Assembly: GCA_964604165.1 (NCBI GenBank)
Contig: CAZRYF010000001.1
Span: 103,136 to 167,135 of the forward strand
Origin: JAYZDK01 sp964604165
Lineage (GTDB): Bacteria > Myxococcota_A > UBA796 > CAJQPC01
Length of the DNA: 64,000 nucleotides
Direction: 5' to 3'
In this document: piece by piece, positions 54,146-63,009 of the stretch
How the letters are laid out: every line of letters begins with the position of its first letter
Position numbering within the stretch: the first letter of the stretch is position 1
Program-made: the position numbers and the translations under genes
The notes under the pieces: model-generated
Database searches by the model: none
What the model saw: the letters and a program-made list of their open reading frames with translations, nothing else
Told to the model about the DNA's origin: nothing

Positions 54146-54760
54146 ATGGGGATGTGGTGGTTGTGGTCCGTGGCCTGGGGGGGAGTGCCACAGGTCGTTT
54201 TGCCCGGGGTCGGTCCGTCGAATCTTCCGGACCTCTGGAGAGCGTCCGCGCTGGAGGAGGGGCTGCCCGCTTCGGAGTCAGAGCTGGCTTGCCGGTTGTG
54301 GGTGGAAGACCTTCCACTGTGTTTTCGCGTGGAGGAAGAAGGGCGTCGACGCTGGGTGACCCACGGGGATCTCGCCCGATGGGGCGCCACCTTGGCCGAG
54401 GTGGAAGAGGCGGCAAAGGAGGCCCTCGTGGTCAGCCCGTTTGAACGGAGGGTCGTACACGGAGGAAGCCGACATTACTTTTCGGCGGAAGTCGAGGGAG
54501 GCAGAGAGGCCATGGTGGTCTTGCATCCAGAGTGGCTGCTGTCCCTTGGAACCGACGTGGTGCTGGCTATCCCCGCCCGGGATGCTGTGCTGGCCTGGCC
54601 TTTGGGAGATGCCGAGCTGGACAAGATCATGGCGGTGGGGGTGCGAAAGCTCTTCGATGCATCACCTTATCCGGTGAGCCGCAAGGTCTTGGCCTGGAAT
54701 GGAGCCCGGTGGACGGTGCGTGGAGAAGTCACACCTGCCCCTCCCACCCAACCGGAATAG
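54146..54760 (+). CDS. Exported DUF1444-like protein
   Basis: 204 residues from ATG 54146, six bases after a very strong GGAAGGAGGAG site; upstream starts in the same frame overlap the divergent gene. The N-terminus (MWWLWSVAWGGVPQ) may be a weak signal. The core pattern (GTDVVLAIPARDAVLAWPLGDAE, then SPYPVSRKVLAWNGARW) resembles DUF1444 (YtpQ-like) proteins of unknown role. First of three co-directional genes ending with the 5'-nucleotidase. Confidence 0.7.
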   Translation: MGMWWLWSVAWGGVPQVVLPGVGPSNLPDLWRASALEEGLPASESELACRLWVEDLPLCFRVEEEGRRRWVTHGDLARWGATLAEVEEAAKEALVVSPFERRVVHGGSRHYFSAEVEGGREAMVVLHPEWLLSLGTDVVLAIPARDAVLAWPLGDAELDKIMAVGVRKLFDASPYPVSRKVLAWNGARWTVRGEVTPAPPTQPE

Positions 54761-54769
54761 AAGTCCGGC

Positions 54770-54934
54770 ATGGGTTTCATTCGGACGATCATGCAGCGCC
54801 TTGCAGAGCGCATCGCGCAGAGGGCTGCCAAGGATGACCTGTTTGAGAAGCCAGGGGATCGCCCCCGGTCAAAACCCCTGGAGAAGGCCGGCGACCCTGA
54901 CGCCTTCACCAGCGACAAGGGAGAACTGAAATGA
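54770..54934 (+). CDS. Small protein, 54 residues, coupled to 5'-nucleotidase
   Basis: ATG 54770 to TGA 54934, whose TGA overlaps the nucleotidase ATG (ATGA), the same coupling seen at other true gene pairs here. The product has an amphipathic basic helix (MGFIRTIMQRLAERIAQRAA) and a Pro/Lys/Asp tail. No signal peptide or family. Tight packing between the DUF1444-like and nucleotidase genes supports translation. Confidence 0.55.
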   Translation: MGFIRTIMQRLAERIAQRAAKDDLFEKPGDRPRSKPLEKAGDPDAFTSDKGELK

Positions 54935-56451
54935 TTTGGAGCCTGCTGCTTGCCTGCCTGCACATTCGAGCTGCCCCGGAACAGGAACAAGCGACAGGTC
55001 CGCAGGCACTCACGGTCCTGCACACCAATGATCTGCACGGGCATTTTCTGCCCGAGCGTGCCGCATGGATTGATGGCGAGCCGAAGATCGGAGGGTTTGC
55101 GGCCCTGGATTCCTGGGTGCAGGCCACCGAGAAGGAGCGCGGTGAGGACAACGTACTGATCTTGGATGGGGGAGATCTGCTGACCGGCACTCCGCTCACA
55201 GATATTGAGGTCCGTGGTTCCCAGGGGGGGGCCATGCTCGAGTTCATGGAGCTCGTGGGGTACGACGCCTGGGTGGTCGGCAACCACGAGTTTGACAAGG
55301 GTTTTGAAAACGCAGCCAAGCTGGTGTCAGCCTCGGGTATCTCCGTCTTGTCCACGAACCTGGACAACCGGGAGGGCGGCAATGCCATGGCGGGGCTGAT
55401 GGACTCGGTGGTTGTGGAGCGAGCCGGTCTGAAGATCGGCATTATCGGGGCCACCACCATGGGCCTGGGGCACCTTGCGAGTGCCGCCACCATGTCGCAG
55501 ATCCAGCTCTCTCCTCTCGCAGAGTCCGTCCAGGCGGAGATTGATCGTCTGGAAACGGAGACGGATCTGTTGGTGGTGCTCTCGCATATTGGGTTGGAGG
55601 CGGACCGCCGGCTGGCAGAGAAGGTCGAGGGCCTGGACCTGGTGGTAGGGGGGCACTCTCACACGCACCTCTCCGAACCAGAACAGGTGAACGGCACCTG
55701 GATCGTGCAGGCAGGGTCCTATGGCCGCAGCGTGGGGCAGGTGACGCTCACCGTCGAAGACGACGTCATTGCTTCCTTCTCTGGAGAGGTGGTGGACCTG
55801 GTGGAAGAAGTGGTGCCGGACGAGGTGCGCCCGGAAATGGAGGCGCTCGTGGCCCGGTACTCGAACCAGATCGCCTCGGAGTACGGCCAGGTCGTCAGCC
55901 ACACCAAGACGACCCTCGGACGCAGCTACCACTATGAGTCCGACCTGGGAAACTGGATCACCGACGTCTTGCGGGAGGCCGGGAAGAGCCACGTGGCCTT
56001 CTACAACGTGGGGGGGTTACGGGCGGACCTTGTGGCGGGCGAGGTCACGGTTGGTTCGATCTATGAGATTTTTCCCTTTGGAAACCAGGTCGTGACCTTT
56101 GAGTTGACGGGCACGGAAGTGTTGGGGGTGCTCCTGGACAACGCGCGCACGACCCTGGAGAGGGACCACGGGTGCATTCAGCTCTCCGGGGCCCACATGG
56201 TCTGGCAAGAGCGTATGGGGGCCCCTGAGGCGGTGGAGATAACCATTGGGGGAGAGCCCTTTGACCCGGAGGCAACCTACACCGTGACCAGCAATTCCTA
56301 CGTGGCGGAGCAGGCCCAACGGTACCTGGCGGGCGCCTCTCCCAAGAACCTCAAAGGGCTGGAGCAGACGGTCTTCGATGTGGCGCTGGAAGCAGCCAAG
56401 GCCGGCCCGGTGGAGGCGCCCCCCAAGGGGCGCTGGGTCAGGAAGCCGTAG
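54931..56451 (+). CDS. Periplasmic 5'-nucleotidase / UshA-family metallophosphoesterase
   Basis: 506 residues. Signal peptide MIWSLLLACLHIRA. The N-terminal metallophosphoesterase domain has all metal motifs: HTNDLHGHF, LDGGDLLTG, VVGNHEFDKG and GGHSHTHL; the C-terminal 5'-nucleotidase domain has FYNVGGLRAD and IYEIFPFGNQVVTFELTG. Such enzymes dephosphorylate extracellular nucleotides or UDP-sugars for salvage. The 3' end overlaps the convergent transporter gene by 14 bases. Confidence 0.92.
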   Translation: MIWSLLLACLHIRAAPEQEQATGPQALTVLHTNDLHGHFLPERAAWIDGEPKIGGFAALDSWVQATEKERGEDNVLILDGGDLLTGTPLTDIEVRGSQGGAMLEFMELVGYDAWVVGNHEFDKGFENAAKLVSASGISVLSTNLDNREGGNAMAGLMDSVVVERAGLKIGIIGATTMGLGHLASAATMSQIQLSPLAESVQAEIDRLETETDLLVVLSHIGLEADRRLAEKVEGLDLVVGGHSHTHLSEPEQVNGTWIVQAGSYGRSVGQVTLTVEDDVIASFSGEVVDLVEEVVPDEVRPEMEALVARYSNQIASEYGQVVSHTKTTLGRSYHYESDLGNWITDVLREAGKSHVAFYNVGGLRADLVAGEVTVGSIYEIFPFGNQVVTFELTGTEVLGVLLDNARTTLERDHGCIQLSGAHMVWQERMGAPEAVEITIGGEPFDPEATYTVTSNSYVAEQAQRYLAGASPKNLKGLEQTVFDVALEAAKAGPVEAPPKGRWVRKP

Positions 56452-57904
56452 CAGCATTCTTGGGCTTTGGCTTCGCGTTCCAAAGACGGAGCGCCAGGAA
56501 GATGCCCAGGGCTGAAATGGGCACCATGGAAATGGGCCAACTGATCCAGTTGTCTGGATTGGCGGCCTCTCCCGGCGTGGCGTCGTCAGGCAGTATGTAC
56601 CCGTAGACCAGGGACATGACGGCTGTGCCCGCATAGACAAATCCATCGATGATCCCAACGGCCACCCCCACATTCTTCGTGCCCCCAAAGTCCATGCTGG
56701 CGGTACCGGACAGCATGCCGTGGACACCGATGACACACATGGACATGAAGATCACAAGGCTGGCCACCATGGGCATCTGAAAGACAAAGATCATCAACAG
56801 GGAGCTCGCCAGCATGCCGCCGTACAGGATGCCCGCCACCGGTCCCCGTCGGGACTGAAAGGCCCGGTCGGAAATGACCCCTGCAAAGACGCCGCCCATG
56901 ATGCCTGCACAGCAGAGCAGCATGCCCCAGTTGTTGAACACAAAGGTGTCCATCAGGCCCAGAGCATCCTGGGTCTGTTTCGCATAGGTGCGAAACCACT
57001 GCATGATGGCCTGCCTCAGAAACCCGCTGCAGAACTCGACACATGCAATGGTCATGATCACGGGGTTTTTGAACATCTTCTTGAACACGGGGAACGCTCC
57101 CAGCTGGGGACCGTCATCACCGGAGGAGGCATCCGCGCAGTCGAAATCCGTCACACCGGCCTCTCCTGGTGTGTCCTTGACGATAAGGAAGTCCAGAACC
57201 CAGAAGATCGCGAGCAGGACTGTGGGCACGAAGAAGACCCATTCCAGGGGGAAGTTCGCTTGAATGAAGTATCCCCAGTCAAAGGCGAAGTAGACGCCCA
57301 GGGAAATCAGAATGCCAAAGATGGCACCAAACACTCCCCGCTCACGAACGTGAAACCAGGGAGCGTTGACCTTGACAATCGCGACCGCGCCAAAGCTCTG
57401 GAAATACATGTTCAGGGCGTACAGTACGGACAGGACCGTGGTGAGGGAGCCCGCCAGCTGCTCATAGGGCAAGATGAACCCTTGTTCCCGGGTGACGTTC
57501 AAAGTCACGAGCCCCATGAGGCAGTTCATGAGCATGGAACCACCAGCGCCCACGAGAATCGCCTTCTTTCCCCCAAAACGGTCTGTCAAGGGACCGTTGA
57601 ACAGAAAGGAGACGCCATAGGTCGCCGTCCCCCAGAAGAAGATGTCGGCGAAGTCCTTGTTGGCCATGAGGGGCAGCCCCTCGAAGAGAATGTCGCCAAA
57701 GGCGTGTTGGCTGACCTTGATGTTGTACCGTCCCATGTAGAGAAAGGCGTAGGTCAAGCCGAGGGGGAGCCAGTTCATGACCCGACGCCGGCGAAAGGCA
57801 TCGCTGTGGTGGACGCCCTCCACGCGGGGTAGGCGGCCAATGACGATGGAAACTACCACCAAAAGGATCAGAATCGGGGCAAGGTCATAAAGCCAGGCGG
57901 GCAT
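56438..57904 (-). CDS. MFS transporter, organophosphate:phosphate antiporter (OPA) family
   Basis: 488 residues with 12 membrane spans plus an N-terminal extra span. The OPA signature region reads YAFLYMGRYNIKVSQ, then SFLFNGPLTDRFGGKKAIL; relatives such as GlpT and UhpT exchange glycerol-3-phosphate or hexose phosphates for phosphate. The long soluble loop near 240-270 holds a Cys-Asp/Ser stretch. Substrate unknown; a phosphate-sugar role would fit the neighbouring periplasmic nucleotidase. Confidence 0.88.
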   Translation of the reverse strand: MPAWLYDLAPILILLVVVSIVIGRLPRVEGVHHSDAFRRRRVMNWLPLGLTYAFLYMGRYNIKVSQHAFGDILFEGLPLMANKDFADIFFWGTATYGVSFLFNGPLTDRFGGKKAILVGAGGSMLMNCLMGLVTLNVTREQGFILPYEQLAGSLTTVLSVLYALNMYFQSFGAVAIVKVNAPWFHVRERGVFGAIFGILISLGVYFAFDWGYFIQANFPLEWVFFVPTVLLAIFWVLDFLIVKDTPGEAGVTDFDCADASSGDDGPQLGAFPVFKKMFKNPVIMTIACVEFCSGFLRQAIMQWFRTYAKQTQDALGLMDTFVFNNWGMLLCCAGIMGGVFAGVISDRAFQSRRGPVAGILYGGMLASSLLMIFVFQMPMVASLVIFMSMCVIGVHGMLSGTASMDFGGTKNVGVAVGIIDGFVYAGTAVMSLVYGYILPDDATPGEAANPDNWISWPISMVPISALGIFLALRLWNAKPKPKNAATAS

Positions 57905-57942
57905 TTCAGATCTCCGTTTTTCAATCGTTCCGGGCCTATAAT

Positions 57943-58944
57943 TCAGTCCACGGGCCCCCGAGGGAGAACATCGATTTTCCGCTCTCCCGGCGAAAAGACG
58001 GTGGCCTGGAACTGTCGGTGCACGACCCGCTCGTCCCGGGCCAGCGGGTTCTCCCTGGGATGTCGTTCTTCCAGGGCCTTTCTAATTACCTTTGCCACCG
58101 CCGTGAGGGGAATCCCAAGTGACTCAGCAGCCACCGGAGGAGAGGTGTGGTCAGCGTCATGGAGGGCGGCCCACCAATCAATTTGGTTCTGCCACCGCCG
58201 GCCCAAAGTGAGGGAGAGTCCTCTGCGGGCCAGTCCGCGGGCCAGCCCGCTTAGACGTTGAATCTCCGTCGGAGCGCAGTGCGCCAGGGCGCAGGCTCGA
58301 TCCAGAAGCTCGTTCACCGTCAGCTCCTCTGGCCCTGACACCGCCATGACCCGGTTTCGGGCGGCGGGGTGATCCAGGGCCGCCATGCAGATCAAAGCGG
58401 CATCTCTTCGACCCATGGCGCGAAGTTTCGCGTCTCCGCTTCCCCATAGACAGGCTCTCCTTCCTGAAGCGGCCTGGAGCGCGAGATCGGCGAATTCCTC
58501 CGCAAATGGAGCGAAGCGCAGGATGCTGTGGGAGAGCCCGGAGGCCACCAGGGCATGCTCAACCTGCCCAAGTGCGTGGAGCTTTGGCACTTGGGGATGG
58601 GATCCCACCGCCGTACAGCTGGCCATCACCACGTGCTGAACCCCTACGGCGGCAGCCGCTTGGACCAGTGACTGACCTCCGTCCCGGGTGGTGTTGCCGT
58701 GGTGGTTGTCCGTGGACTCCATGTCCACACAGGCGGCATGCAGCAGGTGTGTGCAGCCGGCGAGCCCCCGCCGCAGGCTGTCCTCTTCCCTCAGATCGGC
58801 GAAGAAGTACGCGGCCCCTGTGTCGTTGAGCCAGAAGTACTCCGATCCCATACGCACCAGTGCCCGCACCTCCGCCCCGGCTCCGCGCAAGAGTCGGACA
58901 GCCTCACCCCCCAGACGCCCGGTCGCTCCAGTTACAGCGATCAT
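57943..58944 (-). CDS. NmrA-like / atypical short-chain dehydrogenase (NAD(P)-binding)
   Basis: 333 residues from ATG 58944, where the Rossmann fold starts (MIAVTGATGRLGGEAVRLL). The NAD(P) motif is TGATGRLG; there is no YxxxK catalytic pair in the usual place, matching NmrA-type regulators and photosynthetic assembly factors rather than classical dehydrogenases. A central VQHVVMASCTAVGSH and LRFAPFAEEFADLAL are typical. Substrate and role unknown. It is divergent from the small gene at 58985 across 40 bases. Confidence 0.83.
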   Translation of the reverse strand: MIAVTGATGRLGGEAVRLLRGAGAEVRALVRMGSEYFWLNDTGAAYFFADLREEDSLRRGLAGCTHLLHAACVDMESTDNHHGNTTRDGGQSLVQAAAAVGVQHVVMASCTAVGSHPQVPKLHALGQVEHALVASGLSHSILRFAPFAEEFADLALQAASGRRACLWGSGDAKLRAMGRRDAALICMAALDHPAARNRVMAVSGPEELTVNELLDRACALAHCAPTEIQRLSGLARGLARRGLSLTLGRRWQNQIDWWAALHDADHTSPPVAAESLGIPLTAVAKVIRKALEERHPRENPLARDERVVHRQFQATVFSPGERKIDVLPRGPVD

Positions 58945-58984
58945 CCGGGCTGATAACCGGCGGACAGGGTAAAGGGGCCACACC

Positions 58985-59323
58985 ATGGAAGAACAAGCGG
59001 ATCCGCCGGAGACGGCCCAAGAGAACATCTCCTCCCCGTCTTCGGAGGGGTTGGTGGAGATCCTGGGCCAGCTGGCCCTCTGGCTCGGTCGTGGCGGCAA
59101 AGACGGCCTGGGACGGAGTGCTCGCGCTAGCCGAAAGGCGCTTGAAAGACACCAGACCCGCCGGGACCTGGATCGCCTCTACCAGAAGCTTGGCCGGGAG
59201 GCGATTCGCCTGATTGAAGCCGGGGAGATCTCCCACCCCGGGTTGGAGGCGAGGCTCCCTCGCATTCGGGCAGAGCAGGCGCGGGTGAATTCGCTGGACC
59301 AGCCGGCAGAAGCGGAAGAATAG
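58985..59323 (+). CDS. Small helical protein of unknown function
   Basis: 112 residues. Acidic start, a hydrophobic helix (LVEILGQLALWLG), then a long basic amphipathic helix (HQTRRDLDRLYQKLGREAIRLIEAGEI) and a coiled-coil-like end. The DLDRLYQKLGRE-R-IEAG pattern recurs in small Myxococcota-type proteins often near phasin-like genes; I do not assign a function. 60 bases before tRNA-Ala in the same direction. Confidence 0.65.
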   Translation: MEEQADPPETAQENISSPSSEGLVEILGQLALWLGRGGKDGLGRSARASRKALERHQTRRDLDRLYQKLGREAIRLIEAGEISHPGLEARLPRIRAEQARVNSLDQPAEAEE

Positions 59324-59383
59324 GGCCTCCTCGACAACGGGGCTTGCCCCACCTCGTTGCTCACGCTACAGAGGCGCCGCCTT

Positions 59384-59456
59384 GGGGCTGTAGCTCAGCT
59401 GGGAGAGCACTAGAATGGCATTCTAGGGGTCAGGGGTTCGATCCCCCTCAGCTCCA
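59384..59456 (+). tRNA. tRNA-Ala (anticodon GGC)
   Basis: 73-base cloverleaf. Acceptor stem GGGGCTG with CAGCTCC, D arm GCTC-AGCTGGGA-GAGC, anticodon stem-loop CTAGA-ATGGCAT-TCTAG giving GGC, T arm AGGGG-TTCGATC-CCCCT. The G3-U70 identity pair of alanine tRNAs fits. CCA is not encoded. Confidence 0.95.
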
Positions 59457-59465
59457 CCCCTTTAG

Positions 59466-59502
59466 ACCGGGCTTGCACTTGCAGGCCCGGTTCCTGGTTT
59501 TT
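59466..59502 (+). terminator. Rho-independent terminator after tRNA-Ala
   Basis: Stem ACCGGGC (59466-59472) pairs with GCCCGGT (59485-59491), extended inward by TGCA/TGCA, and is followed by a T-rich tail (GGTTTTTGG). It would end the tRNA-Ala transcript before it enters the convergent dnaK gene. Confidence 0.6.
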
Positions 59503-59513
59503 GGCTTGGTGCG

Positions 59514-61295
59514 CTACAGGCCCATGAGCGTGGTGACCTGGCGCCTGCATTCGTCGGCCATTTCAGCCAGGTTCTGGCTGTTTGGGTCTTCCAGCGCAGT
59601 TCGGGCTCGAACCAGCAGGTCTTTGGCGGCTTCCTCGACGGCAGGCTCCAGGTCGCGGGCCTGCGCAATAGCGCCCTGGAGGGCACCAAATGCGGCCTCC
59701 AGCTCGTTCTTGCCCAGATCGACCGATGCGACCTCGGTCTCTCGGCGCCCTCGGCCGGCCGCCTCTTCCCGTAGCTCCTGAATCTGGTCGTCGCTGAGGC
59801 TTGTGGGGGCGTGAATGGTCAGATCCTCCGCCTCGCCCGAGTGCGCGTCCTTTGCGCTCACGATGACCATCCCGTTGCTGTCGATGGAGAACTTGACCTC
59901 AATGCGTGGCTCCCCCCGCTTGGCCGGCGAGATTCCTCGCAGCTCAAACTCTCCCAGGGAGGTGTTTTTGTGGGCTTCCTCGTCCTCGCCCTGGAGAATG
60001 TGGATGCGCACGACCTTCTGGTTGTCCGTGACCGTGGACACCAGCTGGGTGCGCTGCGTGGGAATGTGGGTGTTCTTGGGAATCAGGGTTGCGAATTTGC
60101 GCCCCTCCACCTCGATGCCCAGAGAAAAGTTGGTGACGTCGAGCAGGGTGACGGCCTTGACATCCCCTTCGAGAATGCCTGCCTGCACCGCGGCGCCAAG
60201 GGCAACCACCTCATCGGGATTGAAGCTCTTGTTCAGGGGTTGCCGAAAGAGGTCCTTGACCCGCTCCTGCACGGCAGGAATCCGCGATGAGCCACCAACC
60301 ATGATGATCTCGTCGATGTCTTCAACCTTGACTCCGGTCTCCTCCAGGCAACTGCGGCACTCCTCAATCGTCTGGTCCAGCAGCGCGCCAGTCAGGGTTT
60401 CGAAATTGGCCCGACTAAGCGAGCACTGAAGATGTTTCGGACCCGCGGCATCGGCCACCAGGAAGGGTAGGTGGATTTCGGTTTCCAGGGTCGAAGAGAG
60501 CTCAATCTTGGCACGTTCGGCTGCATCCCGGAGGCGCTGGAGTGCAGCACGATCCTCGGTCAAGTCCATTCCGTGCTCTTCGTGGAACCGCTCAATGAGC
60601 CACTCCACGATCTTCCAGTCCAAATCGGCTCCTCCCAGGGTGCTGTTTCCCCGCGTACCCCGCACGTCGGCCAAGTCGTTCGCAACGTCCAGAATTGAGA
60701 TATCGAACGTGCCACCACCAAAGTCATAGACGGCAATGGTCGACTCACGCTCTTGGCCGTGGAGGTAGGCCAGGGCGGCAGCGGTGGGTTCGTTGACAAT
60801 GCGGAGCACGTCCAGGCCCGCAATAATCCCGGCATCGCGGGTGGCCTGCCGCTGTCGATCTGAAAAATACGCTGGGACGGTGATCACCGCCTCGCTGACG
60901 GCCTCCCCCAAAAACTCCTCAGCGGACCGCCGCAGCTTTTGCAGCACCATGGCTGAGATTTCTTGGGGAGAGAAGGACCGACCGTGGACCTCGATACCGC
61001 AGTCACCGTTCTCCGTAGAGATGATCGTGTAGGAGACCAACGGGATGTCTTGTCTGGCCGAGTCAAAGGGGCGGCCAATGAACCGCTTGACCGAGTGAAT
61101 GGTGCTCTCCGCGTTCAAGACCATTTGTCTCTTGGCGATCTGGCCCACCAGGCGCTCACCATCTTCCTGGAGTAAGACTACCGATGGCGTCCCACGGCTG
61201 CCCTCCTCGTTGATGATGACCTCCGGGTCTCCCCGGCTCATAAACGCCACCACAGAGTTCGTGGTGCCCAAATCGATTCCGATGACCTTGCCCAT
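59514..61295 (-). CDS. dnaK: DnaK-like Hsp70 chaperone
   Basis: 593 residues. It binds exposed hydrophobic segments in an ATP-driven cycle. The nucleotide-binding domain is typical: VIGIDLGTTNSVVAFM, TIAVYDFGGGTFDISIL and EIIMVGGSSRIPAVQ. The substrate domain has VTLLDVTNFSLGIEVEGRKF (Asn-Phe-Ser in place of the usual Pro-Leu-Ser) and the helical lid is present but short; the disordered acidic tail of DnaK is missing. No grpE or dnaJ is adjacent, so it may be a second DnaK-type paralogue rather than the main one. TTGACA lies upstream. Confidence 0.9.
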   Translation of the reverse strand: MGKVIGIDLGTTNSVVAFMSRGDPEVIINEEGSRGTPSVVLLQEDGERLVGQIAKRQMVLNAESTIHSVKRFIGRPFDSARQDIPLVSYTIISTENGDCGIEVHGRSFSPQEISAMVLQKLRRSAEEFLGEAVSEAVITVPAYFSDRQRQATRDAGIIAGLDVLRIVNEPTAAALAYLHGQERESTIAVYDFGGGTFDISILDVANDLADVRGTRGNSTLGGADLDWKIVEWLIERFHEEHGMDLTEDRAALQRLRDAAERAKIELSSTLETEIHLPFLVADAAGPKHLQCSLSRANFETLTGALLDQTIEECRSCLEETGVKVEDIDEIIMVGGSSRIPAVQERVKDLFRQPLNKSFNPDEVVALGAAVQAGILEGDVKAVTLLDVTNFSLGIEVEGRKFATLIPKNTHIPTQRTQLVSTVTDNQKVVRIHILQGEDEEAHKNTSLGEFELRGISPAKRGEPRIEVKFSIDSNGMVIVSAKDAHSGEAEDLTIHAPTSLSDDQIQELREEAAGRGRRETEVASVDLGKNELEAAFGALQGAIAQARDLEPAVEEAAKDLLVRARTALEDPNSQNLAEMADECRRQVTTLMGL

Positions 61296-61343
61296 GGAGC
61301 CCTTTTCGCCGGGTTTGGCAGACCGCTCGAAGCGCTTGCTACG

Positions 61344-61373
61344 AGCGTAGAACCGAACCTATCTCCCTGTCAA
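61344..61373 (-). promoter_or_regulatory. Predicted sigma-70 promoter upstream of dnaK
   Basis: On the minus strand, a perfect -35 TTGACA (61373-61368) and a partial -10 TACGCT (61349-61344) stand 18 bases apart, 48 bases before the dnaK start. No heat-shock (CIRCE or sigma-32) element is obvious. It also lies just downstream of tRNA-Leu(UAA). Confidence 0.45.
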
Positions 61374-61382
61374 TGTGAGGGG

Positions 61383-61466
61383 TGCCCGGGGCGGGAGTTG
61401 AACCCGCACACCCCTTGGGGGCTGGGGCTTTTAAGGCCCCTGTGTCTACCATTCCACCACCCGGGC
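61383..61466 (-). tRNA. tRNA-Leu (anticodon UAA)
   Basis: 84-base minus-strand cloverleaf. The acceptor stem is GCCCGGG with CCCGGGC (all Watson-Crick), the anticodon stem-loop GGGGC-CTTAAAA-GCCCC gives UAA, the variable arm is long (type II), and the T arm is GCGGG-TTCAACT-CCCGC. Discriminator A; CCA not encoded. Confidence 0.95.
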
Positions 61467-61554
61467 GCGGGGAACGCATATCTCGTCTGTCGGGCGAATG
61501 GCGTAGGATGTTCCTTCATCGCGCAATCGATGGTGGCGCGATAACGGAGATTAC

Positions 61555-62178
61555 ATGTGGTGCAACTCGCGTTTTTGGTGTCTTTCGATCGGCATGGGCC
61601 TGTGGACGGGGACTGCTGGGTGTGGTGAAGGGGGCGAGGTGGACCTTGAGGTCGTCGCCGGTGAGGGGGCCGAGGGGGCCGAGGGGGCCGAGGGGGCCGA
61701 GGGGGAGGCTATTGTGTCGGGACCGGACTCCCTGGGGGCCGCACCGGACCGCGTGCCCGTCGCCGGCGAGGGAAGAGAACGAGCCCGCATCATGGGGACA
61801 GTGGAGGTGCCCGGATACACACAGGGGACCGTTCAGTTGGATGCGGTAGTGGACATGGATGGCACGCCACAGGTGGTGGCAAATGAACGTTATCCGAAGC
61901 CGGGCCAGTTTCGCCTGGTCATTCGGGGAGACCATTCCTCGGTGGACTTGATCGTCTACGTCGACCTGGACGACGACGGCCCCACGGGGGGGGACATGCG
62001 CTACGAGTACGACGGAAATCCTGTGATGCTGGCGGATGGTGAGCGAATCGAAGGATTGGTCATCACGGTGACGGAGGATTCCCTCAGCGCGATGGATGAG
62101 GGCGGACAGGCCGGGGGTGCCGCCCCTCCACCCCCGTCGCCCAATGAGGCATCGCCTGCCACGCCTGCCGCGGATTAG
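61555..62178 (+). CDS. Lipoprotein with Glu-Gly-Ala repeat linker
   Basis: 207 residues. Lipoprotein signal (GMGLWTGTAGC), then a linker containing GEGAEGAEGAEGAEGEA built from nine-base repeats, then a domain of about 110 residues with beta strands (GTVEVPGYTQGTVQLDAVV, FRLVIRGDHSSVDLIVYVD), and a Pro/Ala-rich tail. No family recognised. It is followed nine bases later by another lipoprotein gene, so the two form a unit. Confidence 0.75.
   Translation: MWCNSRFWCLSIGMGLWTGTAGCGEGGEVDLEVVAGEGAEGAEGAEGAEGEAIVSGPDSLGAAPDRVPVAGEGRERARIMGTVEVPGYTQGTVQLDAVVDMDGTPQVVANERYPKPGQFRLVIRGDHSSVDLIVYVDLDDDGPTGGDMRYEYDGNPVMLADGERIEGLVITVTEDSLSAMDEGGQAGGAAPPPPSPNEASPATPAAD
61663..61698 (+). repeat. Nine-base repeat GAGGGGGCC, four tandem copies
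   Basis: Four exact copies encode Glu-Gly-Ala units in the lipoprotein linker. Being a multiple of three, copy changes would keep the frame. Confidence 0.95.
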
Positions 62179-62187
62179 GGCGCCGGG

Positions 62188-63009
62188 GTGTTGCGTGAGG
62201 TTCGGGTGGGGGCTCTTCTCGCGAGGTTGGGTCTCGTGGTGTGGCTCGGGGGGACGGCGTGTGCCCATTGGCGCAAGGGACTGGAAGTCGACCCTCTTGC
62301 GCGAGACCTGGAACACATGGACCGCCTGTTTTCCCAGCGAGTTTCACAAGACGATCTTCGCGCTTCCATCGAGCTGGCGGAGAACCTTCTGGTGACCCAT
62401 GGGCCTTCTCCCAAGATCCACTGGCGACTGGCTCGTAGTCTGGAGGCGCTGGCCTATGGTCATGTTCCTGAGGAGGAAGGGTTGTACATGGAGGCCATGG
62501 AATGGGGAAGGAGGTGTCTTGACTCAAATCATGCGTGGGCCTCCCAGACCCACTTGGCTGGCAAGGTGACCCGGCACGCAGCCCAGCGGCTGACGGAGTC
62601 TGATCTGGCCTGTCTGGAGGCGCTCTTGGTTCCTTGGATTCGCCGTGTGGAGGGACGGGGAGTCTCTGCGGCCATTGACCTGGAGGCTTTGGGGGTCCTC
62701 GCTGCCCGGTCCCGGCAGCTGGACGCAGCAGAAACCCACTGGATTCCGCCATGGTCCCAGGCCATGGTGCTTTCATTGAGACCGCAGCCGTCCGCGGATG
62801 ATGTCAAGGAGGCATTGGGCCTCTTTGCGGTTGCAGGGCAGCGGGAGCCCGAGCTCGCAACACCCAACGCGGATGCGCTCGCGCTACGAGCTCGCGTCGG
62901 GTCTCCTGGCAGCCCCGAAGGTGCCCCTTATCCGGTGCACGCATCCCACCTTTGGAGCCTGGAAAACAGGCGCGCGGTCGAAAGACAGCTGGCTTTGTTG
63001 GAGCCCTAG
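62188..63009 (+). CDS. Helical-repeat lipoprotein, possibly TRAP T-component-like
   Basis: 273 residues from a GTG. Signal with lipobox (LVVWLGGTAC). The mature protein is helical with TPR-like periodicity: ASIELAENLLVTHGPSPK, IHWRLARSLEALAYGHV and YMEAMEWGRRCLDSN. This layout resembles periplasmic TatT proteins that partner TRAP transporters, but no TRAP genes are present, so the assignment is weak. Confidence 0.65.
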   Translation: MLREVRVGALLARLGLVVWLGGTACAHWRKGLEVDPLARDLEHMDRLFSQRVSQDDLRASIELAENLLVTHGPSPKIHWRLARSLEALAYGHVPEEEGLYMEAMEWGRRCLDSNHAWASQTHLAGKVTRHAAQRLTESDLACLEALLVPWIRRVEGRGVSAAIDLEALGVLAARSRQLDAAETHWIPPWSQAMVLSLRPQPSADDVKEALGLFAVAGQREPELATPNADALALRARVGSPGSPEGAPYPVHASHLWSLENRRAVERQLALLEP

